From Clostridium yunnanense (GTDB taxonomy: Bacteria > Bacillota > Clostridia > Clostridiales > Clostridiaceae): DNA of 64,000 nucleotides. This document shows positions 35,846 to 43,737 of the stretch, piece after piece. The position numbers and the translations under genes were made by a program. The stretch covers positions 186,001 to 250,000 of the forward strand of contig NZ_JAENHN010000037.1 in NCBI RefSeq assembly GCF_016595795.1, read 5' to 3'. The notes beneath the pieces were generated by a model. That model was not told where the DNA came from, did not search any database, and saw only the letters and a program-made list of their open reading frames with translations. The number at the start of each line of letters is the position of its first letter. The stretch's first letter is position 1.

Positions 35846-37020
35846 TATATATATTTCTTTATTTCTTCAACTTTATTTAATTGTTCCCAAGGTAACTCAA
35901 CATCAGTTCTTCCAAAATGTCCATAAGCTGCTGTTTGCTTGAATATAGGTCTTCTAAGATCAAGATCTCTTATTATAGCACCTGGTCTTAAGTCAAACAC
36001 TTTGCCAACTATCTCAACAATTTTGTCATCTCCGATTTTTCCAGTTCCAAAAGTATCTACTTCTATAGAAACTGGTTTAGCTACTCCAATTGCATAAGCT
36101 AACTCTATTTCTAATTTATCAGCAACACCTGCTGCAACAAGGTTTTTAGCAACCCATCTTGCTGCATAAGCTGCAGATCTATCTACCTTAGTTGGATCCT
36201 TTCCTGAGAAAGCACCACCACCGTGTCTTCCATATCCACCATAAGTGTCAACTATTATCTTTCTTCCAGTTAAACCACTATCTCCTTGAGGTCCACCTAT
36301 TACAAATCTACCAGTAGGATTTATATAATACTTTGTATTTTCATCTAATAGGTTTGCTGGTATTACAGCATTTATAACATGTTCTTTTATATCTTTTTCT
36401 ATTTGCTCTTGAGATACTTCTGGACCATGTTGTGTAGAAACAACAATCGCATCTATTCTAACTGGTTTGTTGTCTTCATATTCAACTGTAACTTGAGTCT
36501 TTCCGTCTGGTCTTAGATACTCTAACGTACCATTTTTTCTCACTTCACTTAATCTTCTTGATAATCTGTGAGCTGAAGCTATTGGCATAGGCATATATTC
36601 ATCTGTTTCGTTTGTAGCAAATCCAAACATCATACCTTGATCTCCAGCACCTACTGCTTCAATCTTATCCATTTCACCCTTTTTGGATTCTAATGCTTCA
36701 TCAACTCCCATAGCAATATCAGCTGATTGTTCGTCTATTGAAGTTAGTACTGCACATGTATCACAGTCAAATCCATATTTAGCTCTATCATAGCCTATTT
36801 CTCTTACTGTCTGTCTTACGATTTTAGGTATATCTACATAACAATTAGTAGATATTTCCCCCATAACTACAACCATACCTGTTGTTACTGCTGTCTCGCA
36901 TGCAACTCTAGCATTAGGATCTTTTTCTAATATAGCATCTAATATTCCGTCTGAAACTTGGTCACAAATTTTATCTGGATGTCCTTCTGTAACTGATTCT
37001 GATGTAAATAATCTTTTCAT
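35845..37020 (-). CDS. metK: S-adenosylmethionine synthetase
   Basis: The 391-aa enzyme makes SAM from methionine and ATP. Signatures are [20 protein letters not shown] at the N terminus, [12 protein letters not shown] and the loop [19 protein letters not shown]. The ATG at 37020 is certain, because it starts the canonical N terminus and an in-frame TGA lies directly before it. The only good Shine-Dalgarno sequence is 38 nt upstream. The SAM-I riboswitch at 37306-37405 and its terminator regulate it, giving feedback by the product. Confidence 0.97.
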   Translation of the reverse strand: MKRLFTSESVTEGHPDKICDQVSDGILDAILEKDPNARVACETAVTTGMVVVMGEISTNCYVDIPKIVRQTVREIGYDRAKYGFDCDTCAVLTSIDEQSADIAMGVDEALESKKGEMDKIEAVGAGDQGMMFGFATNETDEYMPMPIASAHRLSRRLSEVRKNGTLEYLRPDGKTQVTVEYEDNKPVRIDAIVVSTQHGPEVSQEQIEKDIKEHVINAVIPANLLDENTKYYINPTGRFVIGGPQGDSGLTGRKIIVDTYGGYGRHGGGAFSGKDPTKVDRSAAYAARWVAKNLVAAGVADKLEIELAYAIGVAKPVSIEVDTFGTGKIGDDKIVEIVGKVFDLRPGAIIRDLDLRRPIFKQTAAYGHFGRTDVELPWEQLNKVEEIKKYI

Positions 37021-37058
37021 TCAAAACTTAACTGTCTTCTAAAATAAAACAGTTAATT

Positions 37059-37064
37059 CCTCCC
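37059..37064 (-). promoter_or_regulatory. Displaced Shine-Dalgarno sequence of metK
   Basis: GGGAGG on the minus strand is separated from the metK ATG by 38 nt. Between them lie a CTG at ideal spacing (37050-37052) opening an 11-codon frame whose TGA overlaps the metK ATG, and a potential AACTGT/ACAGTT hairpin. Confidence 0.55.
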
Positions 37065-37087
37065 TTCATAAAAAATTATAATTATTG

Positions 37088-37119
37088 AAAAATCATTTAG
37101 GCCATTGCCCATGATTTTT
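37088..37119 (-). terminator. Second attenuator-like hairpin in the metK leader
   Basis: AAAAATCAT and ATGATTTTT arms (9 bp) enclose GGGCAATGGCC-containing sequence. It lies downstream of the riboswitch terminator and before metK. It resembles a terminator, but the U-run is mostly within the stem. Confidence 0.4.
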
Positions 37120-37145
37120 TTTTACGCAGCTGCCTCTCTAAACAA

Positions 37146-37211
37146 CTTATAATAACTATGGCAGGCGAACAAGATTTTTGTTTTACTGCATAGCCATAAA
37201 AAACTTATAAG
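37146..37211 (-). other. Unassigned structured segment of the metK leader
   Basis: Nested pairing of CTTATAA/TTATAAG, TATGGC/GCCATA and AACAA/TTGTT spans 66 nt between the SAM-I terminator and metK. It matches no riboswitch class I know. Confidence 0.4.
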
Positions 37212-37266
37212 CCATCGAAATATCTAGGTTTAGCTAAGTTAAAAGTTTTACACTTCCCTATACAGC

Positions 37267-37293
37267 AAAAAAATCTCTTCAAAGAAGAGATTT
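37267..37293 (-). terminator. Terminator of the SAM-I riboswitch expression platform
   Basis: AAATCTCTTC and GAAGAGATTT form a 10-bp stem with a 3-nt loop, followed on the minus strand by TTTTGC. It starts 12 nt after the aptamer. Confidence 0.9.
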
Positions 37294-37305
37294 ATAATTT
37301 CATCT

Positions 37306-37405
37306 CTCTTATCTCGCAGTTTATCTGCAGGAATTGGCACCATAGTGTATACCACCGGTTGCCGGGTTTCATAGGGCCCTTTCCCTCCACCTCTCTTGAT
37401 AAGAG
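37306..37405 (-). promoter_or_regulatory. SAM-I riboswitch (S-box)
   Basis: On the minus strand: P1 CTCTTATC/GATAAGAG, then the conserved AGAGAGGTGGAGGGA, GGGCCCTATGAAACCCGGCAACC and GGTGCCAATTCCTGC segments, all diagnostic of the S-box. A terminator follows. It lies upstream of metK and switches transcription off when SAM is high. Confidence 0.97.
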
Positions 37406-37407
37406 TT

Positions 37408-37436
37408 ACATTATTTAATTATCTTTATTCATACAA
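37408..37436 (-). promoter_or_regulatory. Possible promoter of the SAM-I riboswitch-metK transcript
   Basis: On the minus strand: -35 TTGTAT, 17 nt, -10 TAATGT, squeezed between the tRNA cluster terminator and the aptamer. The match to consensus is moderate. Confidence 0.4.
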
Positions 37437-37460
37437 AAAAGACACCACTATAAGTGTCTT
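37435..37460 (-). terminator. Terminator of the tRNA cluster
   Basis: AAGACAC and GTGTCTT arms with an 8-nt loop and TTTTGT on the minus strand, 2 nt after the last tRNA. Confidence 0.85.
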
Positions 37461-37462
37461 TG

Positions 37463-37547
37463 TGGTGGAGGAGAGTGGATTCGAACCACTGAAGCAACTT
37501 GCAACAGATTTACAGTCTGCCCCCTTTGGCCACTCGGGAACTCCTCC
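37463..37547 (-). tRNA. tRNA-Tyr (GTA), copy 3 in transcription order
   Basis: An 85-nt class II tRNA with a long variable arm. Acceptor GGAGGAG/CTCCTCC, anticodon GTA in CTGTAAA, encoded CCA. Last gene of the cluster. Confidence 0.97.
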
Positions 37548-37552
37548 ATAAA

Positions 37553-37627
37553 TGGAGCTGGCAATAGGAATCGAACCTACAACCTGCTGATTACAAGTCA
37601 GCTGCTCTACCGTTGAGCCATGCCAGC
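37553..37627 (-). tRNA. tRNA-Thr (TGT), copy 2 in transcription order
   Basis: 75 nt. Acceptor GCTGGCA/TGCCAGC, anticodon loop CTTGTAA (TGT), encoded CCA. Confidence 0.97.
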
Positions 37628-37650
37628 ATATTATTGATTTTTTAAATTAA

Positions 37651-37726
37651 TGGTGGGCACAACAGGGATCGAACCTGTGACCCTCTGCTTGTAAGGCAGA
37701 TGCTCTCCCAGCTGAGCTATGCGCCC
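37651..37726 (-). tRNA. tRNA-Val (TAC), copy 2 in transcription order
   Basis: 76 nt. Acceptor GGGCGCA/TGTGCCC with one G-T pair, anticodon loop CTTACAA (TAC), encoded CCA. Confidence 0.97.
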
Positions 37727-37746
37727 TTAATTTGTTATTTTAAAAT

Positions 37747-37831
37747 TGGTGGAGGAGAGTGGATTCGAACCACTGAAGCAACTTGCAACAGATTTACAGT
37801 CTGCCCCCTTTGGCCACTCGGGAACTCCTCC
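37747..37831 (-). tRNA. tRNA-Tyr (GTA), copy 2 in transcription order
   Basis: 85 nt, identical to the copies at 37463 and 38031. Confidence 0.97.
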
Positions 37832-37838
37832 CTAATTT

Positions 37839-37913
37839 TGGAGCTGGCAATAGGAATCGAACCTACAACCTGCTGATTACAAGTCAGCTGCTCTACCGTT
37901 GAGCCATGCCAGC
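37839..37913 (-). tRNA. tRNA-Thr (TGT), copy 1 in transcription order
   Basis: 75 nt, identical to the copy at 37553. Confidence 0.97.
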
Positions 37914-37935
37914 ATATTATTAATTTTTAAATTAA

Positions 37936-38011
37936 TGGTGGGCACAACAGGGATCGAACCTGTGACCCTCTGCTTGTAAGGCAGATGCTCTCCCAGCTGA
38001 GCTATGCGCCC
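37936..38011 (-). tRNA. tRNA-Val (TAC), copy 1 in transcription order
   Basis: 76 nt, identical to the copy at 37651. Confidence 0.97.
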
Positions 38012-38030
38012 TTAATTTATCAATTTAAAT

Positions 38031-38115
38031 TGGTGGAGGAGAGTGGATTCGAACCACTGAAGCAACTTGCAACAGATTTACAGTCTGCCCCCTTTGGCCA
38101 CTCGGGAACTCCTCC
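38031..38115 (-). tRNA. tRNA-Tyr (GTA), copy 1 in transcription order
   Basis: 85 nt, identical to the copies at 37463 and 37747. First gene of the leftward cluster. Confidence 0.97.
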
Positions 38116-38165
38116 ATATAAGCTTTAACTAAACTATTGATAAGTTTAATCTTTGCTGTTTTGTT

Positions 38166-38185
38166 TTGTCGGTGCCAATCGACAA
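38166..38185. repeat. Small inverted repeat upstream of the tRNA cluster
   Basis: TTGTCG and CGACAA are separated by 8 nt, about 50 nt upstream of the first tRNA. It may be a regulatory site. I could not place a clear promoter there. Confidence 0.35.
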
Positions 38186-38371
38186 GGATTAGTATATAAT
38201 GTTATCTTATTATTTTCAACCCCAATTTAAAGCCGTATAGTTCCATATAATCACTTTATTCTTTCTTTACTCTGTTTTTCTTCTTATTAATACTAAATAC
38301 TATACTGATCCCTATATTATTAATAACTAAAATTATTTATCTTATTCAAATATCTTTTTATCTTCAATCAA

Positions 38372-39028
38372 TTAATTTCCTATGTTCTTCTCAATGTAAT
38401 CCACGTCTATATATGGACTAAGTATATTTTTCACCTTTTCATAGTCATTATCTGATAATTTTTTCTTTAGTATACTAAATATATCTTTTGATGCCTCTAT
38501 TTCATTACTACTCTTCAGATCTTCCTGTATATAATCATAATCAGCAATAGATAGTTTTCGTGACAAATATATTAACTTTGCTTTATCTGCCATACTTATT
38601 TTATTTAATATTGTATTCTTGTCAATCTTAAAAATTGAAACTGTAGGAACAGTTTTCTCATCAAATATTCTACTTTCATAATCATCTTCTTGGTTCATAT
38701 GAGCTTCGTAATTATTTTCTAATGTTGAATCACTTGAACTTATATTTTGGCTATTTAAGTCTACATTACTTTTTGCTGAACTATCTATGTTAGTATTTAT
38801 TGTACTTTCATTTTGAGATTTTGATTTATCTAATGATTGCTTATTATCATCATTATTTTGTTTCGGTTGTTTTTCTTTGCCGATATTGCTCTGCTTACTT
38901 GTAAAGTTTTGTTTGCTGCTTACTTGTAACTTTTCATAACTATATTTACTGTTTACAACCATTACTTCAACTGAAATAAAAGTGATAAAAATAACTATGT
39001 AACTATATCTTTTTTGTTTAGCATCCAT
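38372..39028 (-). CDS. Hypothetical membrane-anchored protein with low-complexity linker (218 aa)
   Basis: A short cytoplasmic N terminus and one membrane helix (YSYIVIFITFISVEVMVVN) lead into about 85 residues of Ser/Asn/Lys/Gln-rich linker. A C-terminal helical domain of about 85 residues follows (TILNKISMADKAKLIYLSRKLSIADYDYIQEDL...). The domain would lie outside the membrane. The ribosome binding site AGGAGGTGC precedes the ATG. It is divergent from the spore gene yyaC, close to the sporulation block, so a sporulation role is possible but not shown. I do not recognise the family. Confidence 0.65.
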   Translation of the reverse strand: MDAKQKRYSYIVIFITFISVEVMVVNSKYSYEKLQVSSKQNFTSKQSNIGKEKQPKQNNDDNKQSLDKSKSQNESTINTNIDSSAKSNVDLNSQNISSSDSTLENNYEAHMNQEDDYESRIFDEKTVPTVSIFKIDKNTILNKISMADKAKLIYLSRKLSIADYDYIQEDLKSSNEIEASKDIFSILKKKLSDNDYEKVKNILSPYIDVDYIEKNIGN

Positions 39029-39102
39029 ATAAGCACCTCCTGATATTAAAAATATTGACAGTATATCAATATTTTATTCTTTTTTAATATTTCATATATT
39101 TG

Positions 39103-39125
39103 CCTCATATAAATTTATTATGAGG
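39103..39125. repeat. Palindrome overlapping the yyaC ribosome binding site
   Basis: CCTCAT and ATGAGG arms with the inner TAAATTTA form a near-perfect 23-nt palindrome. Its right arm runs into the GGGAGGTGG Shine-Dalgarno region. Confidence 0.5.
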
Positions 39126-39136
39126 GAGGTGGGATA

Positions 39137-39667
39137 GTGAATAAGATAAAGGTCAATTATAAGTCATCACTTGCTTACTACGAGATAGCTTACTTTTTAA
39201 AGAATTACATTAAAGATAACACCGTTATAGTCTGTATAGGTACTGACAAATGCATAGGAGATTGCCTTGGCCCACTAGTTGGTACAATGCTGAAAGATAA
39301 ATTTTTTCCACTTCCTATATACGGCACAATAGCGTCGCCAATACATGCATTAAATCTTGATAGAAAACTAACTGAAATTTACTCAAGCCATCCTAAAGCT
39401 TGTATAATAGGAATAGATGCATGTCTAGGAGATTCAAATTCAATTGGTGAAATTCATACAAGAGATTACCCTATACATCCTGGTAAAGGTGTAGGCAAGA
39501 CTCTTCCTGATGTCGGCGACGCCTCAATAATTGGTATCGTTGACTCTAGTGAAAATTCAGAGATATTTACTAGTCGTTCTATCAGGTTAAATTTAATAAT
39601 GGAAATGGCACAAGTTATTGTCAATTCAATAGTACATTCGTACTACTTAAGCAATTTTCAGAAATAA
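39137..39667 (+). CDS. yyaC: Spore protease YyaC family protein
   Basis: The 176-aa protein is related to the germination protease and hydrogenase-maturation (HyaD/HybD) fold. It has the signature VIVCIGTDKCIGDCLGPLVG followed by CIIGIDACLGD and the GKGVGKTLPDVGDASIIGIV segment. Members are found in spore formers and expressed in the developing spore. The start is GTG at 39137 behind a very strong GGGAGGTGG. It stands alone and is divergent from the unknown membrane protein. Confidence 0.92.
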   Translation: MNKIKVNYKSSLAYYEIAYFLKNYIKDNTVIVCIGTDKCIGDCLGPLVGTMLKDKFFPLPIYGTIASPIHALNLDRKLTEIYSSHPKACIIGIDACLGDSNSIGEIHTRDYPIHPGKGVGKTLPDVGDASIIGIVDSSENSEIFTSRSIRLNLIMEMAQVIVNSIVHSYYLSNFQK

Positions 39668-39672
39668 AGTAA

Positions 39673-39710
39673 AAAACTCAATGAATAGATATTTTTCATT
39701 GAGTTCTTTT
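39673..39710 (+). terminator. Terminator of yyaC
   Basis: AACTCAATGAA and TTCATTGAGTT arms followed by CTTTTCC. Confidence 0.8.
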
Positions 39711-39851
39711 CCATATCTGCTGTTCCAAGTCCATATTAGAAAACTTACACACAGTTAAGTTTTATTTTTTAATGTCATAATTAAAATCTAATAAACCTAT
39801 TGAAATATTTCTCTTATAATAACTTAAAAACTTTATAATTTTCTACATAGT

Positions 39852-39882
39852 AAAAGGGACAGAATTATATTCTGTCCCTTTT
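39852..39882 (-). terminator. Terminator of mbl
   Basis: A perfect 13-bp stem (AAAAGGGACAGAA and complement) with a U-run on the minus strand, directly after the mbl stop. Confidence 0.9.
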
Positions 39883-39883
39883 A

Positions 39884-40915
39884 CTACTCAACAAGTTCAA
39901 CTTCCATATCCTTATTAAGTTCTAATTTTTCAAAGTTCTTTAGAGCAATGCCTGTCCCCATTGCAACACAGGAAATTGCATCATCCGCTACTCTTACAGA
40001 AACACCTATCTCTGATTCTAAATATTTATCAAGTCCATGTAATAATGCACCGCCTCCGGTCATTATTATTCCATGTTCTATAATATCAGCTGCTAGTTCA
40101 GGTGGTGTTCTCTCTAATACAGAGTGAACTGCTTCTAAAATCATCCTTACAGTTTCTTTTAAAGCTATCCTTATTTCCTCAGTAGTTATATCTACAACAT
40201 CTGGAAGTCCAGTTATTAGGTTTCTTCCTTTTACTGGCATAGTAAGGTTTCTTAAGTCCTTAAACACAGAACCAACATTAATTTTCAAATCTTCTGCTGT
40301 TCTTTCACCAATCATTAGTTTATATTTATTTCTTATATATTTAATGATTACTTCATCAAATTTGTCACCAGCAATTTTTATAGAAGATCTTACTACAATT
40401 CCCCCTAAAGAAATTACAGCTATATCTGTTGTACCTCCACCGATATCAACAACCATATTGCCACTTGGCTTGTTTATATCAATTCCAGCACCTACCGCAG
40501 CTGCCAGAGGTTCTTCTATTAAATAAACTGTTCTAGCACCTGAATTTTTTGAAGCATCAATTATGGCTCTTTTTTCTACTTCAGTAGCTTGAGAAGGGAC
40601 ACATACCATGACTTTAGGCGCCGATACTCTTTTCTTTCCACACCCTTTTCTTATAAAATATGTTAGCATTTTTTCAGTCATATCATAATCTGAAATTACA
40701 CCGTCTCTAAGTGGACGTACAGCAACAATATTTCCTGGTGTTCTTCCAATCATCTGTCTTGCTTCTTCTCCAACAGCTAATATTTTATTACTGTTTTTAT
40801 CTATAGCAACTACAGATGGTTCCTTTAAAACGACGCCTTTGTCCTTTATATAAACAAGCACAGTCGCCGTACCTAAATCAATTCCTATATCTGTTCCCAT
40901 TCCCAAAAACCACAT
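39884..40915 (-). CDS. mbl: MreB-like cell-shape actin Mbl
   Basis: The 343-aa actin homologue has the nucleotide-binding motifs DIGIDLGTATVLVY (phosphate 1), MVVDIGGGTTDIAVISLGG (phosphate 2) and GIIMTGGGALLHGLD (adenosine). It guides lateral cell-wall synthesis. The paralogue assignment to Mbl rests on its position directly after spoIIID, as in Bacillus, and on it not being next to mreCD. The start is ATG at 40915 after AGGAGTGAATTGGA. Confidence 0.9.
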   Translation of the reverse strand: MWFLGMGTDIGIDLGTATVLVYIKDKGVVLKEPSVVAIDKNSNKILAVGEEARQMIGRTPGNIVAVRPLRDGVISDYDMTEKMLTYFIRKGCGKKRVSAPKVMVCVPSQATEVEKRAIIDASKNSGARTVYLIEEPLAAAVGAGIDINKPSGNMVVDIGGGTTDIAVISLGGIVVRSSIKIAGDKFDEVIIKYIRNKYKLMIGERTAEDLKINVGSVFKDLRNLTMPVKGRNLITGLPDVVDITTEEIRIALKETVRMILEAVHSVLERTPPELAADIIEHGIIMTGGGALLHGLDKYLESEIGVSVRVADDAISCVAMGTGIALKNFEKLELNKDMEVELVE

Positions 40916-41003
40916 TCCAATTCACTCCTAAAATTCTATTTATATAAACATAATTTGAGCATTTTTTACATAATTTATCATATAAATTATACATGGAATG
41001 TGA

Positions 41004-41258
41004 TTAACCTTCAATAGCTTTATACTTTAATTTTGTAGCCTTTCCTCCTCTTATGTGTCTCTCTGCTTTATTCAAATCCAATATAATCTTTGCCTTTTGA
41101 GCAATTACTGGATTGATCTTTGGTAATCTTTCTGTCATGTCCTTGTGAATCGTACTTTTGCTTACTCCGAATACTTTTGCTGTTTTCCTAATTGTAGCTT
41201 TTGAATCGATAATATACTGTGCAACTTCTAAGACTCTTTCCTCAATGTAGTCTTTCAA
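41004..41258 (-). CDS. spoIIID: Sporulation transcriptional regulator SpoIIID
   Basis: The 84-aa DNA-binding protein has the helix-turn-helix IRKTAKVFGVSKSTIHKDMTERL and a basic C-terminal tail (RHIRGGKATKLKYK), both characteristic of SpoIIID. It activates and represses mother-cell genes during the SigE phase. It is followed by mbl 88 nt downstream and lies downstream of spoIIQ, an arrangement shared with other spore formers. Confidence 0.97.
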   Translation of the reverse strand: MKDYIEERVLEVAQYIIDSKATIRKTAKVFGVSKSTIHKDMTERLPKINPVIAQKAKIILDLNKAERHIRGGKATKLKYKAIEG

Positions 41259-41328
41259 AATGCTACCTCCTTAATTAGCTATATTAATAAATATGCACTA
41301 CCTTTAAACTAAATTACTTTTTCTAAGT

Positions 41329-41362
41329 ATTCAGTCATCTTCTATTTAGAAAATGACTGAAT
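41329..41362 (-). terminator. Hairpin after spoIIQ
   Basis: ATTCAGTCAT and ATGACTGAAT form a perfect 10-bp stem with a 14-nt loop. The downstream U-run on the minus strand is weak, so termination may be partial. Confidence 0.55.
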
Positions 41363-41371
41363 AAAAAGTAA

Positions 41372-42106
41372 TTATTTTGCTGCTGTATTGAATTTTATAT
41401 ACTTACTTGGATCAACTTGTTGATTTTTTGAGTCAAGTATCTGAAAACCTAAATGTTCAGCATATGACTCAAACTTAAGCATTCTTGCTGTGTCACCAAC
41501 TTTACCAATTGTTTGTTTAGCTTTAATCACTTCATCTTTCTTAACAGAAACTTGAGGGTCTAAATTTGTATAAACTGTTTTCATTCCATTAGAATGTGAA
41601 ATCACTACATATGTTCCTACAAATTCATCTCCATTTGCTATCTCAGTAACTTTTCCATCTGCTGCAGCGGTAACTGTAGTGCCTTTCTTTGCATTAACAC
41701 CAATGCCTTTTACCACTGTAGTCCAAACATTAAAACCTTTAATCTCAATTGGTTTTGATCCATCTGAAAATGTTCTAGATACTGCTCCATCAGAAATAGG
41801 GTTACTAAAAGTTACCTTTGATGTATTTGTAACAGTCTTAGTATTTGGAACAGTCACTCCAGTCGCGTTACTTGAAGTTGTGGGTTTCTTTACTTGTTCA
41901 GCATCTGGCATTTGAGTAGTAGACTTATCTGACTCATTTATATTCATAGCAACATTACTCTTATTTGCTTCTGTTGTTGCTTTCTTAGAGTTGTTTCTTG
42001 CAGTTATTGCTGCAAATGTGGCTACTACACATAAGCACACGAATAGAATTACGTAAAAACCCTCCTTCTTAAAAAAGCTTAAAAATTTGTTATTTTTTTT
42101 GTCCAT
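41372..42106 (-). CDS. spoIIQ: SpoIIQ-like M23/LytM-domain protein
   Basis: The 244-aa protein has a short cytoplasmic tail, one membrane helix (GFYVILFVCLCVVATFAAI), a low-complexity linker and a LytM domain (about 135-240). SpoIIQ is a forespore protein that zips to SpoIIIAH in the mother cell during engulfment. The M23 catalytic residues are mostly gone: the HxxxD region reads VVKGIGV, and HLHF is HLGF. Only the first His of that pair remains, so the domain is predicted inactive, as in Bacillus SpoIIQ. A SigF-like -10 (GGAAAAAAT) lies upstream (weak). Confidence 0.88.
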   Translation of the reverse strand: MDKKNNKFLSFFKKEGFYVILFVCLCVVATFAAITARNNSKKATTEANKSNVAMNINESDKSTTQMPDAEQVKKPTTSSNATGVTVPNTKTVTNTSKVTFSNPISDGAVSRTFSDGSKPIEIKGFNVWTTVVKGIGVNAKKGTTVTAAADGKVTEIANGDEFVGTYVVISHSNGMKTVYTNLDPQVSVKKDEVIKAKQTIGKVGDTARMLKFESYAEHLGFQILDSKNQQVDPSKYIKFNTAAK

Positions 42107-42273
42107 ATGAACACCTCCATTAACTAGTCTGTCCTTACACTACTAAAAAATACATTTTTTCCTATATTTTTTTCATATAAATTCCAACAAAATTCTACAA
42201 AATGTTGATAAAAACCTTTAAAGTATATAGTTTTAACAGCAGTAAAACCTTATATTTTCCTTTATAATAAAAA

Positions 42274-42314
42274 AGAATTAGGCAATACATATATTTCTAG
42301 TATTGCCTAATTCT
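42274..42314 (-). terminator. Terminator of spoIID
   Basis: GAATTAGGCAATAC and its complement form a perfect 14-bp stem with TTTTTTATTAT on the minus strand. Confidence 0.85.
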
Positions 42315-42366
42315 ATATTTATAACTCAACAATAATTGGGAGTTATATATTTATTTAAAATCTCCT

Positions 42367-43422
42367 CTACTTTGCTTTAACCGCTTCTATACCAAGTATA
42401 TCAATCCCAGTATAATAGTGTTTTAATATCTTCTTATAATCATCTCCAGATCCAGCCATGGCGTTTGCCCCCCACTGACTAAGTCCAACTCCATGTCCAT
42501 AACCAATGCAATTAAATACTATTTTTCCGTTAGAATAGGATATTGAAAAATTAGTTGAATTTAGTGAAAGTAGTTTTCTAAGCTCTGTCCCTTTAACAGT
42601 AGTCTTTCCCAGTGAAACCTCATTTACGCCCCCACCTTCTGTTCTAGAGAGAATCTTTACTTGAGATTTCAATGAAGCCTTCTTAAGTCCAGCATCTTTA
42701 TAATTACCACTAATCAAACTAATAAATTTATCATAAGTCAAAGAAACAGTACTTTTATATTTTGTAGCCTTATCTTCCCCTGGGCTATCAACCGAAACAA
42801 GATAAGGTATATCATTACCGAACACCTCTTTGGAGCTTTCAGTCTTGCCTGAACTAACAGCAAAATATTGTGGATTCACCACTAAATAACCTCCATAAGA
42901 TAAAATTTGTCCTTTGGTACTATCAACTGCTTGTACAATTTTATTCCAATATTCTTCTGCTTTATCTTTACCCCATTGATTTATCTTACTATTCTTATCT
43001 ATATACACTTGACAATGTGTTGAATCGCATATGTCACCACCATTTGCCTGAGAACACTTATTTATTACTCTTGCTACAGCAAAAGTTCTTGCAGCCACCG
43101 CTTGAGCCTTTAATGCTTCTAAATTAAAATTAACAGGCATCTCAGCAGCAACTACACCATATAGGTATTGTTCTAAGTCCATCTCTTCAATCTTCTTAGC
43201 ATCAGTTCTATATACCTTTATTTTATTAACATTTAGATTGTTACCCTCTGACCCCTTATTATTATTATCATAAATAAAATTCTTTATATTCGATATGTTT
43301 TTGTTAAAATTACTACTACTTCCTTGTAATAAGGAAATCAAAATAGGTATAAAAAAACAAACAAAAAAGACTATTCCAAAGCCCCATATATATCTTTTAT
43401 TTATTCCATTACCAACTCTCAT
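42367..43422 (-). CDS. spoIID: Stage II sporulation protein D, peptidoglycan lytic transglycosylase
   Basis: The 351-aa protein has an N-terminal membrane anchor (GFGIVFFVCFFIPILISLLQG) and the SpoIID domain with LEQYLYGVVAAEMPVNFNLEALKAQAVAARTFAV, including the catalytic Glu in AAEMP. GYGHGVGLSQWGANAMA is near the C terminus. It cleaves denuded glycan strands to drive engulfment together with SpoIIP and SpoIIM. It lies downstream of murA, as in Bacillus. The terminator of murA separates them, so it has its own promoter, normally SigE-dependent. Confidence 0.96.
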   Translation of the reverse strand: MRVGNGINKRYIWGFGIVFFVCFFIPILISLLQGSSSNFNKNISNIKNFIYDNNNKGSEGNNLNVNKIKVYRTDAKKIEEMDLEQYLYGVVAAEMPVNFNLEALKAQAVAARTFAVARVINKCSQANGGDICDSTHCQVYIDKNSKINQWGKDKAEEYWNKIVQAVDSTKGQILSYGGYLVVNPQYFAVSSGKTESSKEVFGNDIPYLVSVDSPGEDKATKYKSTVSLTYDKFISLISGNYKDAGLKKASLKSQVKILSRTEGGGVNEVSLGKTTVKGTELRKLLSLNSTNFSISYSNGKIVFNCIGYGHGVGLSQWGANAMAGSGDDYKKILKHYYTGIDILGIEAVKAK

Positions 43423-43645
43423 AAGCTCCTCCTACATTTCTTGTTAGCGTTAAAACGCGGTCTCCAATTTTTTGACCTTTGTAAATATTTATTTTTTCTA
43501 TAATAAATTTATATGCTTTGAGGAACATATTATTACCTTTTATATCTTTAATAAACTTTGTTTATGCTAATTATTCATATAACTTATTAATATATTACAT
43601 ATATAATCCCATACACTTACATAATTTTTTATTTTAGCATAAAAA
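43423..43645. other. spoIID upstream region
   Basis: Noncoding. On the minus strand a CATATAAA block at about 43508-43515 with an upstream AATAATATG could be a SigE-type promoter, at low confidence. A short GCGTTTTAACGC palindrome lies near 43448-43459. I see nothing else. Confidence 0.3.
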
Positions 43646-43683
43646 TAAAACTCAGATTACTTTAATAGCAATCTGAGTTTTAT
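43646..43683 (-). terminator. Terminator of murA
   Basis: AAAACTCAGATT and AATCTGAGTTTT form a 12-bp stem with a U-run on the minus strand. Confidence 0.88.
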
Positions 43684-43737
43684 TGAATTGATAGGTTAAC
43701 TATTCAATTTAAATTCATTAAATATGACCAAAATATA

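Larger units (their letters stand above)
37463..38115 (-). repeat. Tandem duplication of a Tyr-Val-Thr tRNA unit
   Basis: The order Tyr-Val-Thr-Tyr-Val-Thr-Tyr repeats with a period of 284-286 nt. tRNA bodies are identical, and the short spacers are similar but carry small changes. This indicates unequal crossing-over or recent amplification. Confidence 0.9.

Noticed and set aside
37463-38115. Regular repeats resembling a CRISPR array
   Set aside because: Repeat units are complete tRNA genes with a 285-nt period; no short identical direct repeats with unique spacers.
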